A stretch of DNA of 64,000 nt from Strongylocentrotus droebachiensis. Lineage: Eukaryota > Echinodermata > Echinoidea > Camarodonta > Strongylocentrotidae. Location of the stretch: the NCBI GenBank assembly GCA_035222895.1, contig JAVYIG010000647.1:393001-457000 (forward strand), given 5' to 3'. Position numbers and translations under genes: made by a program. This document shows, piece after piece, positions 21,701 to 31,853 of this stretch. The stretch's first letter is position 1; every line of letters starts with the position of its first letter. Below the pieces are notes generated by a model. That model was not told where the DNA came from. It saw nothing but the letters and a program-made list of their open reading frames with translations, and ran no database searches.

Positions 21701-21861
21701 TGGTTGCCAACAAGGAGAGTCTCTTCCCTGATAAGCTCATTTTGAGTCCCAAGACGCGTCCCCTAAAGAGCCGGCTGCCGAAGCCCAACGGGGGCTGGGG
21801 TGACGTCCGTGACCACACCCTATGTAAGACGTACAGGAAAGAAGCTTCAAAAGAAGTATGA
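6729..21861 (+). CDS. MGAT2: MGAT2, alpha-1,6-mannosyl-glycoprotein 2-beta-GlcNAc transferase (GnT-II), 8 coding exons
   Basis: This Golgi enzyme adds GlcNAc in beta-1,2 linkage to the alpha-1,6 mannose of the N-glycan core, a step to complex glycans. Coding exons are 6729-7301, 10220-10318, 13098-13190, 15449-15579, 16144-16219, 17288-17377, 20131-20255 and 21633-21861. All have GT/AG borders and phases agree, giving 471 aa (vertebrate form about 447). A short cytosolic tail (MRAYRTIKR) and a hydrophobic anchor at residues 10-28 give type II topology. A variable stem follows, then the catalytic domain. The metal-binding EED of the family is at 277-279 (LLLEEDHY). TYDDYNWDW (358-366), HNMG and the C-terminal NGGWGD-RDH-LC match the family. 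A likely 3' splice site at 6587-6588 suggests a 5' UTR intron. An AATAAA lies at 21978. Introns are loaded with transposons and tandem repeats. Vertebrate MGAT2 has its coding region in one exon. Confidence 0.93.
8213..8553. mobile_element. MITE with about 70-bp terminal inverted repeats
   Basis: The left end GTGTTTCATAAAGCTGTC through ACTTAAATATGAA is mirrored at the right end (TTTAAGTCGTTCCTAAAGTC, then ACAGCTTTATGAAATACCCC). The arms are about 80-85% similar and enclose about 200 bp. It has no coding capacity. The GTTTCAYAAA end resembles those of the elements at 27587, 42757, 58741 and 61429. Confidence 0.75.
8925..10072. mobile_element. DNA element carrying minisatellite array 2
   Basis: The ends are inverted: GGGTGCGTTCAATC on the left and GATTAAACGCACCC on the right, each with CTAGAATCAC or its complement further inside. 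The element splits a unit of the 98-bp array. Left flank AACGTA and right flank ATAGATG restore AACATAGATG, which fits a short 2-3 bp target duplication. The core is minisatellite DNA. No transposase frame is seen. Confidence 0.7.
9183..9763. repeat. Purine-rich minisatellite array 2
   Basis: Same family as 4518-5567: units contain GGAAAGACAGAAAGAGAAAG, GATAGAATGATTAAAAC and AAAGAATAACATAA, but are more scrambled, with extra GAAAAGCTGATAGAAGGAAA segments. The array sits entirely inside the 8925-10072 element. Long minus-strand frames here are artefacts. Confidence 0.85.
10711..11465. mobile_element. Nested element with CGGAGGCAT ends
   Basis: Starts with a hairpin (ATGCCTCCGCTAC, AAA, GTAGCCGGAGGCAT) and ends with GGCGGAGGCATC, in inverse relation to the start. 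The body is a tandem array of about 151-bp units. It interrupts the 10636-11840 element, so it inserted later. Repeats opening with this CGGAGGCAT...CTGGTTGTCCGTACGTC layout are, from memory, common in marine invertebrate genomes. Confidence 0.65.
10778..11420. repeat. 151-bp tandem repeat with DR1 motifs
   Basis: Units start with GATCGCGTTATCTCAAG at 10778, 10929, 11080, 11230 and (partial) 11378, spacing 148-151 bp. Each of the four full units carries the direct repeat AGGTCAAAGGTCA (10884, 11035, 11185, 11331), the DR1 arrangement bound by nuclear receptors such as RXR and HNF4 partners. Function is not shown. Confidence 0.85.
12657..13045 (+). repeat. Four-copy tandem repeat with acceptor-like sequence before MGAT2 exon 3
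   Basis: Copies of CTGTTTTTAGTTTCCAGG begin near 12671, 12784, 12897 and 13004 (113, 113 and 107 bp apart). Each has a pyrimidine-rich run and AG dinucleotides like a 3' splice site. The last copy runs into a T-tract and the true acceptor (AG at 13096-13097) of MGAT2 exon 3. Confidence 0.8.
13864..14608. mobile_element. DNA element with TGTCCACACAC ends
   Basis: Left end TGTCCACACACGTACAAAAT is mirrored by ATTTTGTGTGTGTGTGGACA on the right; ATCCCGAAAC and its complement GTTTCGGGAT occur farther in on both sides. The interior begins with seven tandem units that repeat the terminal word. No transposase frame. It lies in MGAT2 intron 3. Confidence 0.65.
13928..14275. repeat. Seven-unit tandem array, 51- and 55-bp units
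   Basis: Units begin AACAGGGCGTCCACACACAA at 13928, 13979, 14030, 14085, 14140, 14191 and 14246. Spacings are 51, 51, 55, 55, 51 and 55. The two lengths differ by TATAAAGAATCAT versus TATTTATATAGAATCAT. The unit carries the GTCCACACAC word found at the ends of the enclosing element. Confidence 0.9.
14862..15057. mobile_element. TTAA-flanked MITE, family 1, copy 1
   Basis: TTAA is followed by AGCCCCACTGCACTA at the left and preceded by TAGTGCAGAGGGGCT at the right. It is 196 bp including both TTAA. It is in inverse orientation to the copies at 20377 and 55135, sharing GAGGGCGCAAGTAGC and TTAATTGAGAGCTGATTTG (or complements). Confidence 0.8.
16500..17070. mobile_element. Possible TTAA-flanked element in MGAT2 intron 5
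   Basis: TTAAAGGTACTG at the left and AGTACCTTTAA at the right give short terminal inverted repeats around 571 bp. An internal hairpin pairs GAAAATCAGACTATTTA (about 16858-16874) with AAATAGTCTGATTTTC (about 16901-16916). No other copy was seen in the window. Confidence 0.5.
17398..17933. mobile_element. TTAA-flanked element in MGAT2 intron 6
   Basis: TTAAAGGGGAAGTCTAACC at the left, and GGTAGACTTTCTCTTTAA at the right, form terminal inverted repeats of about 17 bp. The right third resembles the right part of the 55091-56035 element (TTTTGCTCAAACTT and a final AGACTT-CTTTAA). It begins only 20 bp after MGAT2 exon 6. Confidence 0.6.
18083..18428. mobile_element. TTAA-flanked dispersed repeat, copy 1
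   Basis: TTAAAGGCATCGTTTAAC opens it and ATCCCTTTAA closes it (346 bp). The interior matches 63147-63532 closely: ACTGTAGTGT, TTTCCAATCAT, GACAGGCGATCGGCTTG, GTCATGGGGTTCCTGACT, CAGAATCTGAGACAAAGTTA. No coding capacity. Confidence 0.75.
18468..18552. repeat. GC-rich palindromic repeat, copy 1 (ACGGGGGCTC type)
   Basis: ACGGGGGCTC and GAGCCCCCGT form a hairpin around an A-rich loop, then ACGGGGGCTC and GGGGGCTC recur. The copy at 19970-20076 has the same layout with GA in place of TC next to the G-run and the matching change in the opposite arm. Confidence 0.7.
18794..19547. mobile_element. DNA element with 14-bp perfect terminal inverted repeats
   Basis: AGGGGCGGATCTAG (18794-18807) is the exact complement of CTAGATCCGCCCCT (19534-19547). 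The 754-bp interior has C- and G-runs and a twice-used segment, GGAGCATCGTCCACGAGCCG followed by GCGAGGCGATTTT or GTGAGGCGATTTT (about 18851 and 19338). No convincing target duplication or transposase frame. It lies in MGAT2 intron 6. Confidence 0.75.
19970..20076. repeat. GC-rich palindromic repeat, copy 2 (ACGGGGGCGA type)
   Basis: CACGGGGGCGA, a short AT-rich loop, TCGCCCCCGTG, then further ACGGGGGCGA and TCGCCC words. It ends about 55 bp before the 3' splice site of MGAT2 exon 7. See the related copy at 18468-18552. Confidence 0.7.
20377..20560. mobile_element. TTAA-flanked MITE, family 1, copy 2
   Basis: TTAAAGCCTGTCTGTACTA at the left and TAGTGCAATGAAGCTTAA at the right, 184 bp. It is the most diverged of the three copies at its ends. 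The interior shares CATCAAATCAGCTCTCAATT and TATATAGAGGGCGCAA with the copy at 55135. It lies in MGAT2 intron 7. Confidence 0.75.
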
Positions 21862-21977
21862 TTAAGGCTGAAAAAAAGTATTTAACTCTATGATTTTACC
21901 AGTAAATATTCTGTTTCCAAGTGAATTTAAAAAATGAGGTATCAATCAATTGTGTCAGAAGTGATTTCGTAAGCAAC

Positions 21978-21983
21978 AATAAA
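21978..21983 (+). terminator. Candidate MGAT2 polyadenylation signal
   Basis: AATAAA, 117 bases after the MGAT2 stop, followed by A-rich sequence. It is the first such hexamer after the stop. Later hexamers (for example near 24286, with T/G-rich sequence after it) are also possible ends. Confidence 0.35.
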
Positions 21984-22009
21984 AAACAAAAAAAATGATG
22001 TGGTTTCTA

Positions 22010-22505
22010 TTAAAGGTAATACAAAGTTTTGGGAAATTTTGAAAATTGGGTGGATAGGGATTCTTTACAATCATTAATATATTTGGATGCCCCTGTGGAT
22101 GTATTATAAGCACTAGAAAATTTAGCCCCTAAAACACCTCTGCTTTAGAGAAAAATTGAATATAAAAATTTACCAGTGCTCCCGGTAAATTTTGATGAAT
22201 TTCAAATAGCGCCTACGGCCGTACAATAGTAGCTCCGACCATGAAAATCTCAGAATGTGTAGCTGTGACATATAATTTCCGAACAGAAATAGCTAGTCAA
22301 CAAACATTGTTTTATAGCTCAATTAATATCTTGACCTTGACAGGGAGCTATACAACATAAAGAGTTTATTATTTACAATTTCATAACTTTGGACTCGATT
22401 TCAACTGCGACAACGATCACTGAATATTTTAGGACCGCATATGCTTCCAATATGTTCATTTGAACCAAGTTCATGACCCCATACCAAAACTTTGTATTAC
22501 CTTTA
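22010..22505. mobile_element. DNA element with 22-bp terminal inverted repeats
   Basis: TAAAGGTAATACAAAG...GG at 22011-22032 is the exact complement of 22484-22505. The left flank reads TTAA; the right flank TTAT is one base off. About 495 bp, no coding capacity, just downstream of MGAT2. Confidence 0.75.
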
Positions 22506-23314
22506 TAGAGAATGTTTACATTGCAGAGGTGACTAGTAGTGTAGTGTGTGTGAGACTGCTGTGTACTGATTCTATGCATTATGCTTTCATATAATATGTA
22601 AAATATGTGTTACAAAGCAGGCGTAGGTTTTCTCTTAAATCATGACATTCCCATGGAGAGTAAATACACTACTGCAATATTACCTCCACAGTTGTATTGA
22701 CAATGGCCCAGCTCTGTTTTAGAGATTGCCAGTGAAGCATATTGCCATTTTCTGTTTAATTTGTAATAATCACCTGACAAAATAATTTTGTGTACAGCTA
22801 AAATTTGTAAAGTCAACATTAAAAAAACTACTTGGAATTCTATGGGTTAACAGCGAAAGAGTATGAAGAAACATGAAACACTGCGCATGGAACACAGGTA
22901 AGACTTGAGTTACTTGGGTTCCCAGGTCTTACTTTAATAGGTTCCGTGTGTGACATTTTCTATGCTATCGCGAGCAGATGCATCAATAGTCAACTCGCAA
23001 GTCCTTTTTATGTTAATTGAGCATGTATTCAAACTTTCAATATCACTTTATTTTAAGAAAAATTTGGGCTCAAACCTTGAATATACTGCATTTATATCAG
23101 CATGGAATGCTTGATTAACAGAGCAAAATACTTTTGGTGGTTGGTACACTTTAACAATGAGTTTGACTGAAAACCCAATAAATATAGAGATATGAAAACA
23201 TTTTAATGCACATGGATGTAGAGGTGTCACGATACGGCAATCTATGGATCACATGGTTCGTACATGTACATGTTGTTCTAGTCCGAGCTTCAGTAAGATA
23301 TTAGCAAGAGACTT

Positions 23315-23625
23315 GAAGAGAGGTGTCTGGTCTAGTGGATACCGGTATGTCACCAGACTGTGGATCACATGGTCGGTGGTTCAAGTCCAGCCGCGGCACT
23401 GATTTCCTTCGGCAAGACATTAATCTACAATCGCCGCTCTCCACCCAGGTGAAGTAAATGGGTACCCGGTAGGAAGGAATTCCTTGAATGCTTTAGCGCC
23501 TTATTATGGTGGCTCAGCTACAGCTGGGGTAATAATGTGATGCTTTGTATTGGGCATGGTAGAGTGTATTTATATAATAGCTACGCGATATAAGTGGACA
23601 TATACTAATTATTATTATTATTATA
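23315..23625 (+). mobile_element. tRNA-derived SINE, copy 1
   Basis: A tRNA-like head has TGGTCTAGTGGAT (A-box-like) and GGTTCAAGTCC (B box). A conserved body follows (GGCAAGACATTAATCTACA, CCACCCAGGTGAAGTAAATG, GGTACCCGGTAGGAAGGAAT, TTTAGCGCC) and then an ATT-repeat tail. The body recurs at 40600-40880 and 59826-60810. A second, truncated body follows at about 23628-23720. Confidence 0.85.
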
Positions 23626-25035
23626 AGACATTGATCTGCATTTGCTTTGCCACTTTGTACCCGGGTGTAGTAGGTGGGTACATGTAACGGCATCTCGTAA
23701 AAATCCATTCCTTGAATGTTCTAAGCCTTTTGACAACTAAGTTAAGTGGTACTATGTATAGGGTTCCTTGAGCATTCCATGGGATTCAAATGCACAAATG
23801 TTAATTTAATTAAAGATTATATTTATCAGTATTTGTGTCCAATATATGATATTCCTTGTTTGTTTGCAATTTCAATATATTTAATCATTTGTGTTTTTTT
23901 TAATTTTATTAAAAGTGCCTGTGTGTGCCTTGTATTAATCAATTTCAATATGCTCTTCATTAATGTAAGAAAATGTACTTAGAAGTCATACCCATATGTG
24001 ATAGATTAGTTAGGGAGTAATGTGTTGTATATTTGTATAATGTATTAACAGCTGGTCTGGGAGAAGGTATTTAATATCTTTTTTTTTTTTTTTTTTTGTT
24101 GTTGTTGATTTGTTGTTGTTGTTTTTATTTCTATTAGTATTATTGATAGTATTTCTTTGATAAGATATAACAATTTTGTTTAGATACTAACAGAGAACTC
24201 ATGTATATATAAAGCTCATTGAAAGTTCTTGAATGAGTGTGTGTTAAAGGTGTTTTAAGTTTGAATAATTAATGTGACAAAGTTTAATAAACATTTGTCT
24301 TTGTTTAAATGATCATATGTAAAATATGGCTAAGGCTCCTTTCTTAATCTAGACAACTTCTAAGATATATTTCTTAGACTTAAGAAAAATGCCTTAGAAG
24401 TTTATTGAATATGGGTCCCAAACATCGCAAAAATTAAAATTCTACCATAGCTATAACCAAAAATAATCACATTGGTATATTGTCAAAATCTATAATGCAT
24501 TGATTGTCAATTTTTCAATAGGAAATGCAGAATGTCTTTCTCATGATGATTGCATGGTATATATCTTTTATTGTACATGAATTAAGCTTGTCTTTTTCCT
24601 GAAATAAGTTAGTTTTACTTTTGTTTCTGTTATTTGGAGAAGGGGTGGACTTTTTAAGGTTTGGGGGTGATTATATATGCAAAGATAAAGTGAAAGTATG
24701 ATTACTAGAGGCATTCCTGAGTGAAATGAGATGAGAACATTAAGAATGAAGTGATGTTAATCTTTCACCTTGAAGGAGTTCCATTGGTTGATGATATTGA
24801 TACCATTACAATCAAGATTTAATGTCAATAGCATAATTTCTGTATGGGGGCTGGCCCTTTTTAATTGTCTAGAGTAGTTAGATTTATAGAATTTTATCAT
24901 GGTGCACATAATTGTTGTAACCTCGTGTACATTGTGTACAGTGCATATCATGTGCAATGGATTTATTGTGTCATCTTTTCATGTATTTTATACTTGAATT
25001 TCTGCGAGATCAGGACAGAGTGAAATTCTTGTTTC

Positions 25036-25233
25036 TCTCCCCCCCCCCTTTTCTCTCTCTCTCTCTCTCTTTCTCCCCCTCTCTCTCTCTCTCTCTTTCT
25101 CCCCCTCTCTCTCTCTCTCTTTCTCCCCCTCTCTCTCTCTCTCTTTCTCCCCCTCTCTCTCTCTCTCTTTCTCCCCCTCTCTCTCTCTTTCTCCCCTCTC
25201 TCTCTCACACTCTCACTCTCTCTCTCTCTGATG
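25036..25233. repeat. CT microsatellite with CCCC interruptions
   Basis: (CT)n runs are broken by TTTCTCCCC at roughly 25-30 bp intervals, so the tract is a CT microsatellite with a higher-order period. Frames of Ser/Leu/Pro (+) or Arg/Glu (-) are artefacts. Confidence 0.9.
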
Positions 25234-25832
25234 TGTTATTTATTTTGCATGTGATTTTGTTCTATATGGGCTTAATATGTCATGCAAGGATGTAGTTCAG
25301 GAAGAGCTTTATTCTGTATTTTTGGTGGAGGTTTGTAAACCATATCTAAGATAATATTTTACACAGATTTCATGTGCATGTTTAACAAGCCTTGTCATGA
25401 CACTTGTCATTTTGGCAACTGTTTAAGCAAAACTTTCCTTTTTTTGTGTGTTCACTTTTATTCTTGGTTAATTTTGCCCAATCGTTATGATTGGCAAAGT
25501 AGAATTGATAGGTCTATAAAATGTCAAAATCTGCCTAACTCTGAAAAACAGTTGTCCTGTTAAAGTTAAGATTTTTGTCTCCATTCGGCCTAAAGATGAA
25601 CAGTTGCATCATGTTTTGTCTGAAATAAGATGAAAGTTTTAATTCAAAAATTGTTGTGGATTTGGACACCCAAATTTTATGCATGAATAAAGAAATGTCC
25701 TGTTTCATGCATTTTGACCTTTGACCGGAAATGACTGGTACTTGTATGATTTCTTTAGCAGCAGTGTTTGCATAGGGCTAAGATTTGAATACATGTAGAT
25801 GGCGAGGGTTATACACTGGTGATAGTGGTATA

Positions 25833-26288
25833 CAGAGCTGCCAACCTTGTGCAACCAAAAAAAGGAATCATGATGGCAAAAAAAAGGAATTTCAAGCAAA
25901 AAAAAGGAATTCATAAAAACAAAACTTACAACCACGCGCGACACACTTCCAATGCAGAAATGTTCATTCATCATGCTGTTTTTTCCATACAAGCAGGTAA
26001 TTTTTTGGTGGTTATTTTGGTATTAGCGGCATTTCATTTTTTTGGAGAATATTTTTCTCTTCAAGTATGTTTTAAAATTAGTTTTCTATTGAATTTGTGA
26101 TCAAATCACCATTTTAGGGCAGTTATTTGACGTGCGGTATGTACAAAAAAATTAAAAAATTAAAAAAAAATTAAAAAAAATTAAAAAAAATTATTAAAAA
26201 ACGTATTTTATGAGGAAAAAACGTAGTACCGTAATTTGGAGTAAAAAACAGAGTAATTCCGGCAAAAACGGAATGGTTGGCAGCTCTG
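25833..26288 (+). mobile_element. DNA element with 14-bp perfect terminal inverted repeats and a 6-bp target duplication
   Basis: CAGAGCTGCCAACC (25833-25846) is the complement of GGTTGGCAGCTCTG (26275-26288). GGTATA precedes (25827-25832) and follows (26289-26294) it exactly. The A-rich interior contains repeated AAAAAAAGGAATT words. An interrupted inverse copy lies at 10636-11840. Confidence 0.8.
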
Positions 26289-27586
26289 GGTATAGTTTCA
26301 AGGCTTCATTAAGGCTACTGAGAGACTTGAATCTTTGCTTAATACCTCAAGGCAAGGTATTTTATCTTCAGCTTTCACTCTCAACCCAGGTGTGGTCAAT
26401 GTAAGGTCCTGGCTAAGATTATTCCTTTAAATGCACAAATAATAACTTCTAGGGCTGAGACTAAGGAAATCCAAGTGCAACGTGATGTAGTTTGCCATAT
26501 GAATGTATGTGATGTGTAATATATACAAGCAGGACTTTTTACCATTATCCTTCCAAGAATATTATTGATTTTGTCCTACAGGTTTATGTGGAATCAACAC
26601 ATGAAGTGTTTGTTTTTTAATGCATTTTACATCTGAATGTTTGTATTATCCTCTCTCTATGTTGGTCAACGGAATGCTAATTGCATTCCTATTGTGCTTA
26701 CTTAACTACTTTTACTTTACTACTTTTACTTAAATTACTTAGTTTATTTTAAGATAGTTTACTTTTACATGAGCTTGTATTTTTCTTTGCAGTATTGTCA
26801 TCAAATACCGGTAGCCAAAGTCCATGAATAAATACAGTATATTGAAAACACATCATTGTACAATTGTATCAAAGATGTCATGATTGTATGTTTGTTATGA
26901 GCACAAATTGTTTATTATGGAATCTACCTTAGAATCATCAGAATCAATCTCAAAGTCTGTATGAAATATGAAGCCCATAGCATTGGCCATTAATGGAGGC
27001 TCAACAACTGGCAAGACCAGTTGTAACACTTTGAAATACATTTCATAATAAATTCCAATGTACTTCCTGAATTAGTTTGATAGTTTATTCCAAAAAGAAT
27101 AGAAGCCATTTACTTGCAAATTGATTTCATTGAAAATCTAATGTATGTGCATCCATGCATAAAGGGTCTCTTGCAAGGCAGACAATGACACATTCATTTC
27201 TCTTCATCCATCACTGTACCTACATCTAACAATCTATGAATCTATAAAAAGGAAAATCTACTACTCTGCACGTCTGTTTAAAAAATTTATTGTCCACAGC
27301 TCTGGTACCTTAGACAAATATCTAATACATGTATATGAATTCACACTAGAAACCACCCCACAAGGTATATATGCTCAACTCCTTGACATACACGTCTAGA
27401 GAAGTTTACAAGGGAGTCGTCTCCCACTAGAATTGGAACATTTCAGTATTTCATTTTTGCATATTCTACATTCTGCAAGTGTCTGCGTTACCATGTATGT
27501 GATATAATAAGAAGCAGCACAAACAGCTGATCAAACAAGCAGCAAACAAGCTCGGGGTACACAAAGAAAAAGAGTTGCATTATTGG

Positions 27587-27894
27587 GGGGTGTTTCACAA
27601 AGATCCTAAGTTTAACTTGTCTCTAATTTGGACTTAACAATTATGGAAAGCTGTTAGCATCATTGAAAATGTTTTGTAAAAGATTTTAAAAGGCATAAAA
27701 TGTTGATTCAAATCATTCATATTTTCTATTATCATGGGAGATTCCATGTTCTTGATGTGGAATTTATGAAAAGTTTAAAATACTTGAATTTTTGATTGTG
27801 AATATATTTTAGTTTAAGGCTACAAATGGCTCTCCATAATTTTTAAGTCCAAGTTAGAGTTAAGTTCGACTTAGGATCTTTGTGAAACACCCCC
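27587..27894. mobile_element. MITE with about 60-bp terminal inverted repeats
   Basis: The left arm starts GGTGTTTCACAAAGATCCTA and the right arm ends TAGGATCTTTGTGAAACACC. Inside, TTGGACTTAA and ATTATGGA also pair with their complements. The arms are about 85% similar over about 60 bp. No coding capacity. Confidence 0.8.
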
Positions 27895-28755
27895 AGGGTT
27901 ACTATCAAGGCTCATACTTGACAATCAAGACTCAACAATCCTGTTCTAAATAATCACATACAAAAGAAATTTTTAATTTATTATCAAATTTTTTGTTTTG
28001 TTTTTGCATGCACACAGCATATCCATGCAAAGTTGAAAAATAGTTGATGATTACACATTCATGTAGGAAAATTCGAGAAATTAATATTGGGCTTGAACTC
28101 TTTATTACCCGGTATGAACATTTCTTTTTTTACACAATAATAACAGCCCAGCCATTTCAGCAAGATGGTCTCTGCGCGTGACTCTAGCACAACGTAGATT
28201 GATGTCAAGAGTAATAAAGTTTTTAGGATCTCCACTGTGCATTATCTATCATCATCATTATCACTATTACTGTTGCTGTTATTATCATTATTTTTATTAC
28301 TATGATTATTATTTTTTTTATCAGGCGATCGTTTGGGAGACGCTGCTGTTGTGATCGAGACAACAGCGCATGACGCCAATATTTTTACATGTGCGTACAG
28401 ATATAAACATGTTTATTTCAGCTTTGTCTACGTCTACATGAGCTATTTGCCAGAGCAGTGATTTGAATTATTTGACAACAAAATGGCTAGGCTGTTGTGT
28501 AAAAAAACTGTGCACCGGTATAATGACTGAATACTGAAATTGCTTTAGGAAGAGCTCTGGTCACAGATAAAGTATACATGAGAGCAAGACAATCTTCCTG
28601 TAGTCTTTTGAGATATAATTGGCTTAACAAAAAAACTGGACTCACAAGCTTATACCCCTTTATTTAAATATCCTTGAATACAACCAAAAATTTCAATGAA
28701 ACTGGCGAGTGTTAATGACAAATATTTGTTATGACAGAAATCCCCTTAATATAAT

Positions 28756-28778
28756 TCTCTCTCTCTCTCTCTCTCTCT
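28756..28778. repeat. Short CT microsatellite
   Basis: An uninterrupted (CT)n run of about 11-12 units in AT-rich, otherwise unique sequence. Confidence 0.8.
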
Positions 28779-31700
28779 TATCTTGTGCTCCAAATTACAA
28801 AATGCATTCACCCCTTTCTATGTATAGTTCTATTCTGACATCTTCATAAAAGAACCAATCCCAGACTGTCACTAGTCATGGAGCTGTTTACATTATGTAA
28901 TATTCAGGGTACCGGTAGCTTCTTTGCTTAAACTACTGGTTTCAACCGCCTGAATCTTTCCCATGTTAAATGGATAAGATGCTACTGGCTCACAAGGAAC
29001 AAGTATTTAAACAAGCATGATGTTATCCAGTAAGAGTTGTAAAGCATGACTTGCAACACTGACATACATAAATTAAGAGTAAGACTTTCATTTGAATTAT
29101 TGTATATCTGGGTGAAGGGGAAATTAACTTTGAAGATATCAACCCCCCCCCCCCCAAAAAAAGGGGGACCTGGCAAGATACGAGATGGCCTTAGTGAATG
29201 AATGAACCAGCCAATAGACTGCATCCATGCATGAAAAACTAAACAGAACAGAGCATGGAAAGCTCTTTAAAGAGACCCTGTCAAAAAAAGTGAAAAATTA
29301 AATACATGAATTACATTTGAACCAACTTGATGACATCAGCATATTCACAATGAATTTGCGTTAATTAAGCATGGCTCATCGCCTCAGCTATATAGGCGAG
29401 CCGACTGGGTTCACATGTTAAATGTACTTCTGTTGTCACAGTAACTGTGGCAAATTTGACCCCTCTTGACCCGTAACGTGGAGGGATACAAAAAATGAGG
29501 TTTTAATTTGTTTTTGTGCAATACTGAAAAGGAATTTTTTTTAAAATATTTTTATATTTGTCTTCTACGTTTGTTCAGCTTTCCTTTGATACAAAGGTGT
29601 ATTTTCATTGGATAGGGTCTTCAAGGAATGGAAACAACAGAAAAAAGTCAGGTGACCGGGCAACCTGGCTATAATTTATCACATTGACTGTGTAGTAAAT
29701 TAATCAGTCACAGATCAGAATAGTGCTATTCATCAATGTTCTTGCAAGACAATGTTAAATGTCCTTCATGACGATGAATCTGAAGTGTGTATCAAACATT
29801 GTAAAAGAATTATCGTATAAATGTCAAACAAGAATAAAACACTGTGCTGCCCGGCTACTCCAATTATCAAAATAATTCACATGAAAAAAAATGCTGAGAT
29901 TTTTTTTACAGCGTAATAGGTGCAATATTTACCACATCTCAATATGAATATGCATAATACAAAATCTGATGTACTTTCTTACTTATAAAACAAAACTAAT
30001 AAATACAATCATGAATCAATTCATACTACAATAATCTCTGTATAATACACATCCCAATTACTGTTTCCATCTTGCTACATGTACAGTACATGTAGATAAG
30101 CAATGTTATAATATTCTGTCTTCACATCATTTTCTGGCAATTTCTCTAATAGCAATGGTGGGAGTTATAATTGGAAGAGCATATGAATTATCCGATTCAT
30201 CTCAATATGTTATTTCATGAAATACAGGCATTAATGTTAACTATGAAAATTAAAATAATAGACAAAGAAAATTAAAAAAGAAAAATGAAGAAAGATCATT
30301 TGAAAGCTGCACCACTGACGGTAACTGTATCATAGCCCAATAAAAATAGTATTAGAAGAAGAAAAAAGACTTGATAAACATTTTAAGGGGGAAAAAATAG
30401 GTAAAATAAAGCACTTTCAAACCTACAAACGGCTTCAAGAGGAATAACTCTAAGAAGGTAAAGTGCTAAAGAAAGAAATAAAACATAAAATCAATTAAAA
30501 ACCATGAAATGAAAAATTATATATAACTTTAACACTCAGAGTTCATTTGAAAAAAATATTTAAAAAAAACATAAACATATAACTTGATGTCATACAGAAA
30601 AAAAAGAGGTTTTAATCCCCAAATTAAATATACCCTTTTGAACGGAATAAAATTTATCTCCCAAATACAAAACTTGGAGTGCAAGCCACTGAACCACAAT
30701 ATTTCTTAATTTTACACCAATTTTAAATTCTAAATGCCCTAATCTTTAAAACTTCTTCACTACCAAACTCCCCATAGGTATGATCAAAATAATTCCTGAA
30801 ACAAAAGGTAAAACCAAGGCAAATTTTGCATCAGTCTGGTAAAAACCTTTACATCTATCTACCTGTATAACTTTAATGTTTGTTGAAGTTCATTCTCTCC
30901 AATCGGAATAAAAAGGGGCGTTTCATCGAGAGAAGATGAAGAGAAAATGAAGAAAGGAAAGAATGATCGTATGAGAAAATGCATACTAGAGAGATAGAAG
31001 AGTATGAATGGTCATAAAGGTGATTAAAATCAGACAACAATATGAGATGTCTCACACAAGACATCAATATCATAAATATACACATTTTCTAGAAACATAG
31101 TAATTAACATGTAAATATTACATGACATGTTAAGGAATTGCACAAACAAGTAATAACTACAAATGTATTTTCTACAAGAAAATCAATTTTTCAAAATGCT
31201 TACACTGAAATGCAGCCAATCAAATTAAGCTTGCAAGCTCCAACCGCAAGGTTGACATTAAAACTGCCAGCAAATTAAATAAATATCAAAGTGCTATCGC
31301 CTGTCGTATATGCAATATATCTTTCAGCATGCTTTGAATGATGTCAGTTTTAAGTGAAAGTCAACTGAGGCCAGTCCGAGATGCACAAATGCCAAAACAA
31401 GTATAAAGTATAATGGCAAACTTATCTGGCTTAAGTCGCCTTAAGCTTTGCCATCTTGCAATGAAACAAGGTCTTATGGTAACTCAGAGTCCTGGCTCTG
31501 GTATCAATGAAAAAGGAAATCCTCAGTTCTTATTTTGCACTGATTCAAAATGAATTCCAATTCCTTCCTGTTACCTTGGGTACACTGCCACCCCCCCCCC
31601 CCCCCCCCCAAAAAAAAAAAAAGTGGGAAAAGTTTAAGAAATCATCAGTTCAGGGTCTGTATCCTAAACAGGCATAACAAAATAAAGAAAGATGGAATAT

Positions 31701-31782
31701 CAATCTATTAAGAATTATAAGGGCATTTATTTATGACTTAAGATTTATAAGTTTGTTTTACCCGACTGCTAAGAAAGCATGT

Positions 31783-31853
31783 GTCGACTTACTTTGGAAC
31801 CCAGGAACTCCCGGTTACGAGACCACTGCTCAACCACTGAGCAATTGCGCCTC
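31783..31853 (-). repeat. tRNA-like SINE head, degenerate
   Basis: On the minus strand GAGGCGCAATTGCTCAGTGG, then TTGAGCAGTGGTCTCGTAAC, then CCTGGGTTCCAA looks like a tRNA with a fair A box and a decayed B box (GGTTCCAAA instead of GGTTCRANNCC). It is not a usable tRNA gene. Confidence 0.45.

Noticed and set aside
23315..23400. Possible tRNA gene (A-box-like and B-box words)
   Set aside because: No acceptor-stem pairing was found, and the segment continues into a body shared with two other copies and an ATT tail: a SINE.
24957..25295. 112-codon Ser/Leu/Pro frame and opposite Arg/Glu frame
   Set aside because: Product of the CT microsatellite.
31783..31853. Possible minus-strand tRNA gene
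   Set aside because: B box is decayed and the acceptor stem does not pair; more likely a SINE head.
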